A stretch of DNA of 64,000 bases from an uncultured Erysipelotrichales bacterium. GTDB lineage: Bacteria; Bacillota_I; Bacilli_A; Erysipelotrichales; Coprobacillaceae. Below, in pieces: positions 35,097-44,715 of the stretch (the first letter of the stretch is position 1; each line of letters opens with the position of its first letter). Location: positions 55,656 to 119,655 of the forward strand of contig CAJTTM010000004.1 in NCBI GenBank assembly GCA_910579135.1, read 5' to 3'. Below the pieces are notes generated by a model, which did no database searches, was not told the DNA's origin, and saw only the letters and a list, made by a program, of their open reading frames with translations. The position numbers and the translations under genes were made by a program.

Positions 35097-36537
35097 TATT
35101 AACTGCCTGTTCTAGCTCTTTAATCACTTCATCTTCTTTAAGATTGAAAGTTTTAATCGCTTTTTGATGATCATAGAATTGATCTAATACAGCATTATCA
35201 ATACGATCTAACTCACCTTTAGGAAGGACTGATAATAATTCCCATCCCAAATCTAAAGTTTCTTCAATTGACCTATTTGTATTAAATCCTTGATTAATAA
35301 AATGTTCCTCAAATAATCTACCAAACTCCATATATTTTTTATCTACAGAAGATAACTCATCTTCTCCAACAACTGAAGTTAAAGCTCTTACATCTTGTAC
35401 ATGAGCATAACATGCAAATAACTGATTAGAAACATCAGAATGATCTACTCTTGTATATCCTTCACCAATACCATCTTTCATTAAACGGGACAATGAAGGT
35501 AATACACTGATTGGTGGATAAACACCAATCGCATTCAATCCTGGATCAAGGGTTATCTGACCTTCTGTAATATATCCAGTCAAATCAGGAACTGGATGAG
35601 TAATATCATTATTAGGCATTGTTAAAATAGGAATCTGTGTTACAGAGCCTTGCGCATTTTTAGAAATACCTGCTCTTTCATATAATGAAGCCAAATCTGA
35701 ATATAAGTATCCTGGATACCCTTTACGAGCTGGTATTTCGCCTTTACTAGATGAAAATTCGCGTAAAGCTTCACAATAAGATGTAATATCTGTATAAATA
35801 ACAAGAACATGCATATCATGTTCATATGCTAAATATTCTGCTGCTGTTAAAGCACAACGTGGTGTTAATGTACGTTCAATGATAGGATCATTAGAAAGAT
35901 TTAAGAACATAACAACTCTTTCCATAACTCCCGCTTCTTCAAAAGATCTTCTAAAGTAATCTGCAACATCATTAGTAACACCCATTGCCGCAAAAACAAT
36001 ACAGAATCCTTTTCCATCATCATCTTTAACCTTTGCCTGTTTAACAATTTGTACTGCTAATTGATTATGAGGTAATCCAGAACCAGAGAATATTGGTAAC
36101 TTTTGTCCACGAATCAAAGTCATTAAACAATCAATAGAAGAAATACCTGTATTGATATAGTTTCGTGGATATACACGTGAAACTGGATTTAATGGTTGAC
36201 CATTAATATCCATTGATTTCTCTGCATAGATTTCACCTAATCCATCAATTGGTTTCCCAGCTCCTGAAAAAACACGACCTAATATTTCTTTAGATAGAGG
36301 TAATTCCATTGGATGCCCTAATAATCTTGTTTTTGTATTTTTTAAAGAAAGTCCATTTGTACCTTCAAAAACCTGTACTATAACTCTTTCTCCTTCAATC
36401 GTTACAATACGTCCTAAACGTGTTGTTCCATCTTGGCAAGCGATTTCAACCATTTCGTCATATGACGCATTTTTTACATGATCTAATACGACTAATGGAC
36501 CATTAATTTCATTCATTCCTATATATTGAAGACTCAT
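35089..36537 (-). CDS. ntpB: V-type ATPase subunit B (non-catalytic)
   Basis: A 482-residue B subunit. It has the conserved beginning MNEINGPLVVLDHVKN, SGLPHNQLAVQI in place of a Walker A motif, and TDRCALTAAEYLAYE written here TPRCALTAAEYLAYEHDMHVLVIYTDITSYCEALRE. Family landmarks GRKGYPGYLYSDLASLYERAG and ARKGYP-type loops are present. It completes the alternating A3B3 ring. The ATG at 36537 (AAGGAGG upstream) is preferred over an in-frame TTG at 36555. It begins 11 bases after subunit A ends. Confidence 0.96.
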   Translation of the reverse strand: MSLQYIGMNEINGPLVVLDHVKNASYDEMVEIACQDGTTRLGRIVTIEGERVIVQVFEGTNGLSLKNTKTRLLGHPMELPLSKEILGRVFSGAGKPIDGLGEIYAEKSMDINGQPLNPVSRVYPRNYINTGISSIDCLMTLIRGQKLPIFSGSGLPHNQLAVQIVKQAKVKDDDGKGFCIVFAAMGVTNDVADYFRRSFEEAGVMERVVMFLNLSNDPIIERTLTPRCALTAAEYLAYEHDMHVLVIYTDITSYCEALREFSSSKGEIPARKGYPGYLYSDLASLYERAGISKNAQGSVTQIPILTMPNNDITHPVPDLTGYITEGQITLDPGLNAIGVYPPISVLPSLSRLMKDGIGEGYTRVDHSDVSNQLFACYAHVQDVRALTSVVGEDELSSVDKKYMEFGRLFEEHFINQGFNTNRSIEETLDLGWELLSVLPKGELDRIDNAVLDQFYDHQKAIKTFNLKEDEVIKELEQAVNNG

Positions 36538-36547
36538 GTTAACCTCC

Positions 36548-38296
36548 TTAGTCAATAGTTGCTAATGCATTATCTATCATTGTATAATATTCATCAAATA
36601 TTTCAAGATTGGCATTAGGAACATCGTATTTCATTTTTATCACTTTATCAAAAATACCAGTTTCAATAATTAATCTCATTGGTTTATTCATAGATACAAC
36701 TTCTAAAGAACGTTTATATAAATACAAAATCACTTCCATCATCTTAAATTGTTTTTCTAATGGTACATAAGTATCATCAGGATGGAAAGCATTTTGTTGT
36801 AAATAACCAACACGAACAACCTTCGCAATTTCAATAATCAATTTTTGACTATCTGGTAAAACATCAGAACCCATTAATTTCACAATTTCCATTAATTTTG
36901 TTTCTTCACTCAAAATACTTTGTAATTGTTGTCTATCATTCATAAATTGAACACTAACATTTTGAGAAAACCATCTTGTTAAATCAGGAATATATTCACT
37001 ATAACTTTGATTCCAATTGATTGCAAAATAATGTCTAGCATATGCTAGAGCTTTATCTAAAGCCCAGAATGTACGAACAAAGCGCTTTGTATTTTGGGTA
37101 ACAGGTTCACTAAAATCTGAACCTTGCGGTGATACAGCTCCAATAATAGTCACTGATCCTTTTGTATCATTCAAATTATCCATATATCCAGCACGTTCAT
37201 AGAATTGTGATAAACGTGATGGTAAATAAGCTGGGAAGCCTTCCTCAGCTGGCATTTCTTCTAATCGACCAGAAATCTCACGTAATGCTTCTGCCCATCT
37301 TGAAGTTGAATCTGCCATAATAGCAACATGATAACCCATATCACGATAATATTCGGCTAGTGTAACTCCAGTATAAATAGAAGCCTCTCTAGCAGCCACT
37401 GGCATATTAGAAGTATTTGCAATCAAAACTGTTCTGTCAGTTAAAGGACGATTTGATTTTGGATCAATTAACTCTCTAAATTCTTCTAAGACTTGAGTCA
37501 TCTCATTTCCGCGTTCTCCACATCCAATATATACAATGATGTCAGCATCACACCATTTCGCAAGCTGATGTTGAGTCATTGTCTTTCCAGTTCCAAATCC
37601 ACCAGGAATAGCTGCGGTTCCACCTTTCGCAATAGGAAATAACGTATCAATAACACGTTGTCCTGTTACTAAGGGCATAGAAATAGGTAAACGTTTCTTT
37701 ACTGGTCTTGCTTGTTTAATAGGCCATTTTTGTGTTAAAGTGCATTCATGAATATAGCCTAATTCATCTTCTAATTTCATAACAACATCAGTGATATGAT
37801 ATTGTCCGTTTTCTTTAACTTCTACAACCTTACCACTCAAATGAGGTGGAATCATACATTTATGAGTAATCAAATCAGTTTCAGGTATAGTTGCATAAAC
37901 ATCTCCACCTTGAAGATGATCACCAACCTTTACACATAATGTTACATCCCATAATTTATTTGTATCTAATGGTTCTACATGACTCCCTGTTGGAATAAAT
38001 GAACCAGATTGTTTTGCAATCTCTTCCAATGGTCTTTCAATACCATCAAATATATTTCTTAAAATTCCTGGCCCTAATGTTACAGAAATAGGTTGTCCTG
38101 TAGGATAAACAGGTTCTCCTGGTTTTAAACCAGTTGTTGTTTCATAAACTTGGATTGTTGTTAATTCTTTACTAATAGAAATAACTTCTCCAATTAATTT
38201 CATATTTCCTACATAAACCATTTCCAACATTGAAAAATCGTCAGTGTCTTTTACAGTAACAACAGGACCATTAATTGAATAAATAACATTTTCCAT
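36548..38296 (-). CDS. ntpA: V-type ATPase subunit A (catalytic)
   Basis: A 582-residue catalytic subunit with intact P-loop GGFGTGKTMTQHQLAKW (about 225-241), the V-type non-homologous insertion near residues 90-180, and catalytic-face motifs GCGERGNEM, ADSTSRWAEALREISGRLEEMPAEEGFPAYL and SGSDFSEPVT-like GSDFSEPV. It couples ATP hydrolysis to rotation or, under other conditions, synthesis. AAAGGGG precedes the ATG. It lies between subunits E and B in the normal order. Confidence 0.97.
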   Translation of the reverse strand: MENVIYSINGPVVTVKDTDDFSMLEMVYVGNMKLIGEVISISKELTTIQVYETTTGLKPGEPVYPTGQPISVTLGPGILRNIFDGIERPLEEIAKQSGSFIPTGSHVEPLDTNKLWDVTLCVKVGDHLQGGDVYATIPETDLITHKCMIPPHLSGKVVEVKENGQYHITDVVMKLEDELGYIHECTLTQKWPIKQARPVKKRLPISMPLVTGQRVIDTLFPIAKGGTAAIPGGFGTGKTMTQHQLAKWCDADIIVYIGCGERGNEMTQVLEEFRELIDPKSNRPLTDRTVLIANTSNMPVAAREASIYTGVTLAEYYRDMGYHVAIMADSTSRWAEALREISGRLEEMPAEEGFPAYLPSRLSQFYERAGYMDNLNDTKGSVTIIGAVSPQGSDFSEPVTQNTKRFVRTFWALDKALAYARHYFAINWNQSYSEYIPDLTRWFSQNVSVQFMNDRQQLQSILSEETKLMEIVKLMGSDVLPDSQKLIIEIAKVVRVGYLQQNAFHPDDTYVPLEKQFKMMEVILYLYKRSLEVVSMNKPMRLIIETGIFDKVIKMKYDVPNANLEIFDEYYTMIDNALATID

Positions 38297-38319
38297 TATT
38301 TAATCCCCTTTCCTTTGCA

Positions 38320-38913
38320 TTATTTAATCATCAAACCAGAATTTTGTGTAAACCATTCTCTTTGGTTTTCTAATGCAAAATCTAAAGTTTCATCAATAAT
38401 TAATGATGAATCAGGATTCATACCAATCATTCCACCAATTTTAAAATCTTGACTCACTTTGATATCTATAATTTTATTTGATAAGCTCAACAATTCGTCT
38501 TTTAAAGACAAATCTTTTTCTAAAACATAAAGAATACATTCATCTTCAATCATATTTATAATCTTATTTGCTTTTTTTAACATAAACTCTCTATATTTCT
38601 TAGAAGATGTAAATTCAATTAACTTATCTTCACTGCTTTGAAATACTTCACTTACATAACTTTCTCTTTTTTCAATTAACTTCTTCGTTCTTTCAATATG
38701 ACTTTCAGAAATTTCTATTGAAGCCTTAGACTGCATATCTTCAAGTTCCTGTTTTAACCTTAAATCAGCATCTTTTTTCGCTTCCTGCTTCATCGATAAA
38801 TAAGCTTGTTCTTCAAGTGTTTTCACTTCATCTAAAATCACTTTTTTTTCACTACGAGCAGTTCTTTGAATTTCATCTTTCATATAGAGAAAAACTTGAT
38901 CTATATTTGTCAT
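38320..38913 (-). CDS. ntpE: V-type ATPase subunit E (peripheral stalk)
   Basis: A 197-residue protein with a long charged N-terminal helix (residues about 10-100, rich in Glu, Lys and Arg) and a globular C-terminal domain, the layout of V-ATPase E subunits. It pairs with the small G/H-type subunit to form the stator linking the A3B3 head to the I subunit. It sits between F and A with short gaps and has AGGAG upstream. Confidence 0.9.
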   Translation of the reverse strand: MTNIDQVFLYMKDEIQRTARSEKKVILDEVKTLEEQAYLSMKQEAKKDADLRLKQELEDMQSKASIEISESHIERTKKLIEKRESYVSEVFQSSEDKLIEFTSSKKYREFMLKKANKIINMIEDECILYVLEKDLSLKDELLSLSNKIIDIKVSQDFKIGGMIGMNPDSSLIIDETLDFALENQREWFTQNSGLMIK

Positions 38914-38924
38914 AAGTTCATCTC

Positions 38925-39233
38925 CTATAATTTTATACCTATTGCATCTGAAACATACCCATCTATTGTTTCACCTATCTTAGATTCACCATGACGATCA
39001 GGTATTTCAGTAATCAATGGTTTTGTTTGTTTTAATTTAATTTCAGATATAATATCAGGACACATATCTACAAGTTTTGTTGTTACTAAGATAATACCAA
39101 TTGCTTCATCTTTCATTTTTTCTCTTAATACTTTAAGAAACTCATTTCTTTGGTGAACAATAACTCCCTCAATACCAACTAACTGTAATCCAATCAATGT
39201 ATCCGTATTATCGCTGATCAAGAAAAACTTCAT
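38925..39233 (-). CDS. ntpF: V-type ATPase subunit F
   Basis: A 102-residue subunit F, a Rossmann-like domain bound to the rotor shaft. It has the opening FFLISDNTDTLIGLQLVGIEG, the central IGIILVTTKLVDMCPDII and the loop KPLITEIPDRHG that matches the family P[L/V]ixxIP pattern. Length is typical. It follows the K gene by about 20 bases. Confidence 0.93.
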   Translation of the reverse strand: MKFFLISDNTDTLIGLQLVGIEGVIVHQRNEFLKVLREKMKDEAIGIILVTTKLVDMCPDIISEIKLKQTKPLITEIPDRHGESKIGETIDGYVSDAIGIKL

Positions 39234-39254
39234 ATCATCAGCCCTTTCAAAAAA

Positions 39255-39671
39255 TTATAAACTGTTAATAATCAATATAGAAATTAATAATCCATAAATC
39301 GCAACACCTTCACCTAAGGCAACGAAAATTAATGATTTACCAAAGTTATTTTCATTTTCTGAGAAAGCTCCAATAGCTGCTGGAGCTGCTGCTGCAACTG
39401 CAATACCTGCACCTAAAGCAGAACATCCAGTAGATAATGCTGCTGCAATAAACCCTAAACCTTGAGCTAATGTTCCTGTAATTGATGCTTCAGCTGCAAA
39501 TGCTGAAGTCATTGATAAACATAATGTTAGAGCAACTGCTCCAAAAAATCCTCCTATATGTGTTAATAAACGCCATTTAGCATTCTGTTTGCTTACCTTT
39601 CCACTAAATACTTTTACTAATGGTAATGATAATAATACAACTGCAATTAAAGGTAAAATAAATGTTAACAT
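39255..39671 (-). CDS. ntpK: V-type ATPase subunit K (rotor ring c subunit)
   Basis: A 138-residue proteolipid. Residues about 65-138 form the ion-carrying hairpin (GLGFIAAALSTGCSALGAGIAVAAAAPAAIGA, then NNFGKSLIFVALGEGVAIYGLLISILI), with the essential Glu in ALGEGVAIYG. In front is an extra hydrophobic segment, loop and second helix (residues 1-60) with AFAAEA, which could be a signal-like or extra helix. The Na+-ligand pattern seen in Enterococcus NtpK or Na+ F-type c subunits is not obvious, so the coupling ion is uncertain. Confidence 0.92.
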   Translation of the reverse strand: MLTFILPLIAVVLLSLPLVKVFSGKVSKQNAKWRLLTHIGGFFGAVALTLCLSMTSAFAAEASITGTLAQGLGFIAAALSTGCSALGAGIAVAAAAPAAIGAFSENENNFGKSLIFVALGEGVAIYGLLISILIINSL

Positions 39672-39689
39672 AACTTAATTCCTCCTCTG

Positions 39690-41600
39690 TTATCTTTCTT
39701 TAATAGTTACAAACGCTTTACCGTTGCCTTCATAATAACGACTAAACATCTCATAAAATTCTAATCTTAAAACTTGAATACCAACAATCATGCCCTCTAA
39801 ACACATGACAAAGATATTTCCAAAAATCAATACTAAGAAATAACCAATTGTTAGATTTCCTCCACCAACCATGTTTGCTAATGTATAGACAACAAGCATC
39901 ATTCCTGCATGAGATAAAACAAACCCTCCAACACGTAAGAATGACATTGTATTGGTAATAAATGTTAAAACAATTTCAACTAATTCAAATATACTTTCTA
40001 CTAAGAAACCACCAATTCCTTCTGGAAATAATGGTTCTGATTCTAATTTACGGGTCAATGGTTCTTTTAAGAAGATTATGATAATTGGTAATATAATCAA
40101 CAAACCAATATATAATGGATTTGATAAAGATACTGTAATAATATCACTCATCATTGAAATAACCAAAACAATGACCGAAACATAAAATATAAAACCTGCT
40201 ATTCCATTTTGAGAAAATAACATTTCTCCATAATTCTTCTTTTTTGCATTAATAATAATATTAAAAGCAATAGAAATAATAATGAGTACAACTCCCACAC
40301 CAACAGCTGTTAATAATAGTGGCATAGTATTACTACTTTCCATTGGCATAAAGAATGGTTGTAAAATTTCTTCACTACCAAAAACAGAACCAAAAACAAC
40401 TCCAAAAATAGCACTAGAAATACCTAAACGAACTCCAACTGCACCTAATTGCATTCCTTTCCATTTATAAGCAATATAACCAACAAGTGATAATAATAAG
40501 CCTTGTCCTACATCACCAAACATAATACCAAATAATATAGTATAAGTAATTGCCACTAAATTTGTTGGATCAAAATCAGTATAAGAGGGAACTCCATACA
40601 TTTCTACAAACATTTTAAATGGTTTAGTAATAAAATTACTTTTAAGTTTTGTAGGTGGTACTAATCTTGAATCTCCTAATGCTGATTTAATTTCAACATG
40701 AACATCTTCAATATCTTCAAAATATTTTTTTATCTTTTGAGCATCTTTTATTTCACAGAATCCATATATAGCAGAATTAGCTCCAAAAACAACAACATAT
40801 TTCTGAGCATCATATATTTCATTTAAACGATTAGCAACATTATAAATATGACTAAGCATATCTATATTATCATTAAGAATTTTATCAATTCTCTCCTGTA
40901 ATACATTCAAATAATTTCTAGCTGTTGTATCCTCTCCTTTTAAAACATCTAATGCCTCTTGGACTGTACCATGAACATAATTTGGTATCATAATACGCTC
41001 AAAATATAATGATGAGAACATATTATCAATTTCAGGAGCCTTTTTAATTGTTGTAATATACATACAATAAGTTGTTTTAGGATCCTTATGAAAAGATTTA
41101 AACAAGAATTGCTCAATTCCAAAATACTGTAATTTATCAAGATTAGCTGTAGGAATTGTACCAAATCTCACTTGAAGATACTTACATGCAAATAAATCAT
41201 CAAAATTAAAACCTGAATTAATCATATGTTCTAATTGTTTAATTGTACCTTCGTTTTCATTAATCATTTCTATTAAATCTTTTCTAACTTTTTCAATAGC
41301 ATTAATATCATTTATAATTTTTTCAAAATTTTCCTTAGATTGAATAATATTAAGCTTTGTATCCATATTCTCTTCTTTTTTATATTGAATCTTAAATCTT
41401 TCTTTTGCTTCATCCATGTTTGCAAGCAAATCAGCATAAATATTTTCTCTATTCAAAACAGACAAGCCTTGTACTGAATCAACAAATTTAGAAGCTGGTT
41501 CTGGATGGAAACCATCTAAGTTAATAAGTTTCAACAAAACTGAATCAGAAGCACTTTGTGGAAATTCAATATCTAAAAGATTAAGTTTTGCGATAGCCAT
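39690..41600 (-). CDS. ntpI: V-type ATPase subunit I (a-type stator), full length
   Basis: A 636-residue subunit. The N-terminal half is cytosolic and coiled (residues 1-340). The C-terminal half has about seven to eight helices, beginning near YTILFGIMFGDVGQGLLL (the conserved FG.MFGDxGxG segment). The essential ion-channel Arg is in NTMSFLRVGGFVLSHAGMM near residue 560. Together with the K ring it forms the ion path. A shorter paralogue of the same family lies immediately upstream. Confidence 0.95.
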   Translation of the reverse strand: MAIAKLNLLDIEFPQSASDSVLLKLINLDGFHPEPASKFVDSVQGLSVLNRENIYADLLANMDEAKERFKIQYKKEENMDTKLNIIQSKENFEKIINDINAIEKVRKDLIEMINENEGTIKQLEHMINSGFNFDDLFACKYLQVRFGTIPTANLDKLQYFGIEQFLFKSFHKDPKTTYCMYITTIKKAPEIDNMFSSLYFERIMIPNYVHGTVQEALDVLKGEDTTARNYLNVLQERIDKILNDNIDMLSHIYNVANRLNEIYDAQKYVVVFGANSAIYGFCEIKDAQKIKKYFEDIEDVHVEIKSALGDSRLVPPTKLKSNFITKPFKMFVEMYGVPSYTDFDPTNLVAITYTILFGIMFGDVGQGLLLSLVGYIAYKWKGMQLGAVGVRLGISSAIFGVVFGSVFGSEEILQPFFMPMESSNTMPLLLTAVGVGVVLIIISIAFNIIINAKKKNYGEMLFSQNGIAGFIFYVSVIVLVISMMSDIITVSLSNPLYIGLLIILPIIIIFLKEPLTRKLESEPLFPEGIGGFLVESIFELVEIVLTFITNTMSFLRVGGFVLSHAGMMLVVYTLANMVGGGNLTIGYFLVLIFGNIFVMCLEGMIVGIQVLRLEFYEMFSRYYEGNGKAFVTIKER

Positions 41601-41621
41601 AATCTTTTTTCTCCCCCTTTT

Positions 41622-43148
41622 CTATTCTAATTCTTTATATAAAATTGTTCTTAATATAATTAATACTATACAACTCATAAGAACAATGAAAACAGGAATA
41701 AATGATATATAAAGATGAATCTCTAATGATCCAATTAAATATATCAACAAAGTATAAATAGCAATATTGCCACATAACCCTTTTAATGAAAATAACCTTG
41801 TCATTAAAGATTTCTCATTTTTCATTCCCTTAACACTAGCAACACTAAACATCCCAGTACACAAGAAAACAATACCATTAATAACCCTATATAAAACAGG
41901 AACAACATCTAATATTGTATGATATAGAAAATTTCTATAAAATAAACTTCCATGCAATAACCCACCTGCCATAATAGCAACAGAAACAGCAATAAGGAGC
42001 TTTCCTTGTTTACTTTTTTTCATTAATAAGCCAATTATCAAAGCAATGATTCCTATACCAATATCACCAATAAATAAAGCACATATCACATAAAAGATAA
42101 TCGCAATCATATTAGTCATATCAATTTCATCATCTTGTTTCACTTGGCTAATGATTTCAAATGGTTTAGACCACCATGGATTATGAACTTGACATGGTGC
42201 AATAACACCTTGATCAACCAGTACATCTTTTGGTAGTTCTAAAAATTCTATATCTTTAATATGCTTATACTTTTCTTTAATACATCTTAATAATCTCTTT
42301 GATACAAAACCATAAACAGCATATTTACTTTTATAATCAACAACATTCTTTTTATACAAATCTATTTTTTGAAAATATTTTAAATTTGCATATATTTTTA
42401 ACAAATCTATTTTTATAGATTCTTTTAATACTGAAATCTTTTGTTCCATTCTTAATATATATTCATCCATTGCTTTGGTTTGATTAGACAATTCCATTCT
42501 TGCCTCCTCAATTGTCCCATGAACAAAATCGGGAATAATAATTTCTTTAAATGCTAGGGATTTAAAAATATTATCAATTTCTAATATCACATTATTTGTT
42601 GCAATATAAAGGCACCAAACATAATTCTTATCTTTACCTAACTCTTTAAAAATAAAAGGTTTTCCTTCATAATACTTAAGTCCAGTGATATGTTTTTTAT
42701 TAATACATCCAAATCTAGCAGTTATATAATGACAGTTTAATAAACGATCTATATCTATTTGAGAAGAACTTAAACATTTTAACATTTCTAATGCCATCTG
42801 ATTTTCATTTTTCTCTTGAATAAGCTCTTCTTCAACTTTTTTTATTTTATTAACTTGACGAATCTGATTTTCAATAAATTCTTCTGTTTTATTCATATCA
42901 ATAAAATCATCATGAACTAAAACATCATCTAATGATAAATTTAAAGTTACAGATAATTCATCTAATCTATTTAATAAATATTCATAACAAGAATTAATTT
43001 CTAATTCTTTTACATCTTTAACTTTTCTTACAATCTTATTAGAAGGTTGTAAATCATAATCATGTGTTTCATTTAAAAGACACAAAACTTTATCTAATTC
43101 ATCTTTATGAAAAGTCATATTTAATAATAACATCTGTTCTATAGCCAT
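41622..43148 (-). CDS. Second, truncated V-ATPase subunit I paralogue
   Basis: A 508-residue protein clearly related to the following full subunit I along the cytosolic half: both share openings of MAI(E/A)...LLNM and later FVHGTIEEARMEL versus YVHGTVQEALDVL. It keeps the first membrane helices (FYVICALFIGDIGIGIIALIIG matches FGIMFGDVGQG) but is about 130 residues shorter and lacks any counterpart of the FLRVGGF segment with the essential Arg. It cannot by itself form the proton/sodium path. A regulatory or assembly role, or a second stator partner, is inferred. No frameshift is visible. Confidence 0.85.
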   Translation of the reverse strand: MAIEQMLLLNMTFHKDELDKVLCLLNETHDYDLQPSNKIVRKVKDVKELEINSCYEYLLNRLDELSVTLNLSLDDVLVHDDFIDMNKTEEFIENQIRQVNKIKKVEEELIQEKNENQMALEMLKCLSSSQIDIDRLLNCHYITARFGCINKKHITGLKYYEGKPFIFKELGKDKNYVWCLYIATNNVILEIDNIFKSLAFKEIIIPDFVHGTIEEARMELSNQTKAMDEYILRMEQKISVLKESIKIDLLKIYANLKYFQKIDLYKKNVVDYKSKYAVYGFVSKRLLRCIKEKYKHIKDIEFLELPKDVLVDQGVIAPCQVHNPWWSKPFEIISQVKQDDEIDMTNMIAIIFYVICALFIGDIGIGIIALIIGLLMKKSKQGKLLIAVSVAIMAGGLLHGSLFYRNFLYHTILDVVPVLYRVINGIVFLCTGMFSVASVKGMKNEKSLMTRLFSLKGLCGNIAIYTLLIYLIGSLEIHLYISFIPVFIVLMSCIVLIILRTILYKELE

Positions 43149-43160
43149 AATTTATCTCCT

Positions 43161-44198
43161 TTAATAAATCAACATATCTTCAATCTTATCTGCTGATTGA
43201 CCATACCTCAAACCTTCAATAATATGTTTAAGATTGTCAATTTCAATAGATTGAACAAATTTATATGTCATATAAACAAGCGGAGAATCTGTCGAAAAAC
43301 GCATAAAACGCTTCGCAAGATGATACTTAATATTCCCTGTATAATATTCAATGAATACAAAATCATTATCATCCACATATAATTTATATGGTGATGCAGC
43401 TAACATATTTAAAAATTCAGTTGCATCTTTAGCTTCAATCATTTCATTTAATACACTTAATGGAATACGTGAATACTCTAATAATAAAGTATTTTTTATA
43501 TCTTCACTAGGTGCATTAAAATACTTCTTTAAACGATATATTTTTGTTATGTTTTGAAGTTCAATAACAGTATATATCATTGTCAATAAATCTTTTTGTT
43601 TTTTTCCCTTAAATAATTTTTTAATTATTCTAATATATTCACTATAATGCTCACGCCTTAACGCTCTTTCCAATAAATTTAAATTAATCTTTTCACCATC
43701 TTTAGATCTAAAAGACTCAAAGATATGATAATACTCTGTAGAACGAATTAAACGTAACAATTCATCATAAGTATTTACAGATAATAATCCATATAAATGA
43801 AAGCTCGCATAGCGAACAAGATAATCTGGAATTTTCAAATCATAAGATAATGTTGATTGAGCTTCCATTAACCTAATCTTAATCATAATTAAATGCATTT
43901 CTAATTCTAAGATTCCTAAACGATAAAACTCCAAATCTTTTTTTGAAGCATATCTCATTAACTTAGCTAATCTCATAAATGCTTCTTCATTTAATAAAGC
44001 TTCTAATTGTTCACGATGTATATTTGTTTCCTTAACTTGAGATAATATTTCACCATAAGCCGTTTCGTTTTTAAGATAAGCTGTTAAATCACTTATAGTT
44101 CTTCTCTTTAACAGTTCATCATAATCACTTTCACTTAAATGCTTAGAATACATTGATCTCACCTTCGCAAGAACCGCATTCGAACTAAAAGAACTCAC
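43161..44198 (-). CDS. ntpC: V-type ATPase subunit C (d-type, rotor cap)
   Basis: A 345-residue all-helical subunit that docks the central shaft on the K ring. It begins with the family pattern NAVLAKVRSMYSKHLSESDYDELLKRRTISDLTAYLKNETAYGEIL. The GTG at 44198 is the chosen start: AAAGGGG lies 9 bases upstream and the protein then begins at the normal position; an upstream extension overlaps subunit G. It ends with LRYGQSADKIEDML, close to the usual ILRGxxxGxSxxEI. Confidence 0.93.
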   Translation of the reverse strand: MSSFSSNAVLAKVRSMYSKHLSESDYDELLKRRTISDLTAYLKNETAYGEILSQVKETNIHREQLEALLNEEAFMRLAKLMRYASKKDLEFYRLGILELEMHLIMIKIRLMEAQSTLSYDLKIPDYLVRYASFHLYGLLSVNTYDELLRLIRSTEYYHIFESFRSKDGEKINLNLLERALRREHYSEYIRIIKKLFKGKKQKDLLTMIYTVIELQNITKIYRLKKYFNAPSEDIKNTLLLEYSRIPLSVLNEMIEAKDATEFLNMLAASPYKLYVDDNDFVFIEYYTGNIKYHLAKRFMRFSTDSPLVYMTYKFVQSIEIDNLKHIIEGLRYGQSADKIEDMLIY

Positions 44199-44218
44199 AT
44201 ATATCAACCCCTTTATCT

Positions 44219-44530
44219 CTATATTTCTAAACAATGATCTACAAGTGCAGCTACCCATTGATCTTTATTTTTTTCATATAGACTTGTCAATTGACATAAT
44301 GCTTCTTGATAATCTAATTCGTTTTTTTCTTTTGTTTGATTGATCTGCTCTTGTAATTCTTTTTTTCGTTTATCAATTTTCATTTGATATTCTTGAATAA
44401 AAGAATCATATATTTCTTTTTTCTTAGCACTCATATCAGATTGAATTGACAACTTTTTCTTTTTAGCCTCTTCAACAGCTTGAGTACATTCTAAATCAAT
44501 AGCTACAATGTCTTGAATAACCTTATCCAT
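44219..44530 (-). CDS. V-type ATPase small stalk subunit (G/H-type)
   Basis: A 103-residue coiled-coil protein: almost entirely charged helix with heptad-like spacing (AVEEAKKKKLSIQSDMSAKKKEIYDSFIQEYQ). It matches the small G/H subunit that pairs with E in the peripheral stalk. It is first in the V-ATPase operon, with a strong GGAGG site and the promoter 40-70 bases upstream. The gene is named ntpF, ntpG or ahaH in different systems, so I give no symbol. Confidence 0.88.
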   Translation of the reverse strand: MDKVIQDIVAIDLECTQAVEEAKKKKLSIQSDMSAKKKEIYDSFIQEYQMKIDKRKKELQEQINQTKEKNELDYQEALCQLTSLYEKNKDQWVAALVDHCLEI

Positions 44531-44571
44531 TCCATCGCCTCCCCCACTGCTTTTTTATTTTTTCTTCAACT

Positions 44572-44599
44572 ATAATACTCTTTTTTTTCAGAAATTCAA
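44572..44599 (-). promoter_or_regulatory. V-ATPase operon promoter
   Basis: On the minus strand TTGAAT (44599-44594) is followed after 16 bases by TATTAT (44577-44572), about 42 bases before the first ATG. Confidence 0.6.
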
Positions 44600-44682
44600 G
44601 TTCATTTTCTATATAAGTTTTAGATATTTTATTATATATTTTTTTTGAATAATGACTATATATATCATATATATAATATATA

Positions 44683-44715
44683 GCAAAAAAAAGAAATGTT
44701 TCTTACATTTCTTTT
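44683..44715 (-). terminator. Terminator after the transglutaminase gene
   Basis: The stem AAAAGAAATGT / ACATTTCTTTT with a 5-base loop is followed on the minus strand by T residues. It overlaps the stop codon. Confidence 0.8.
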
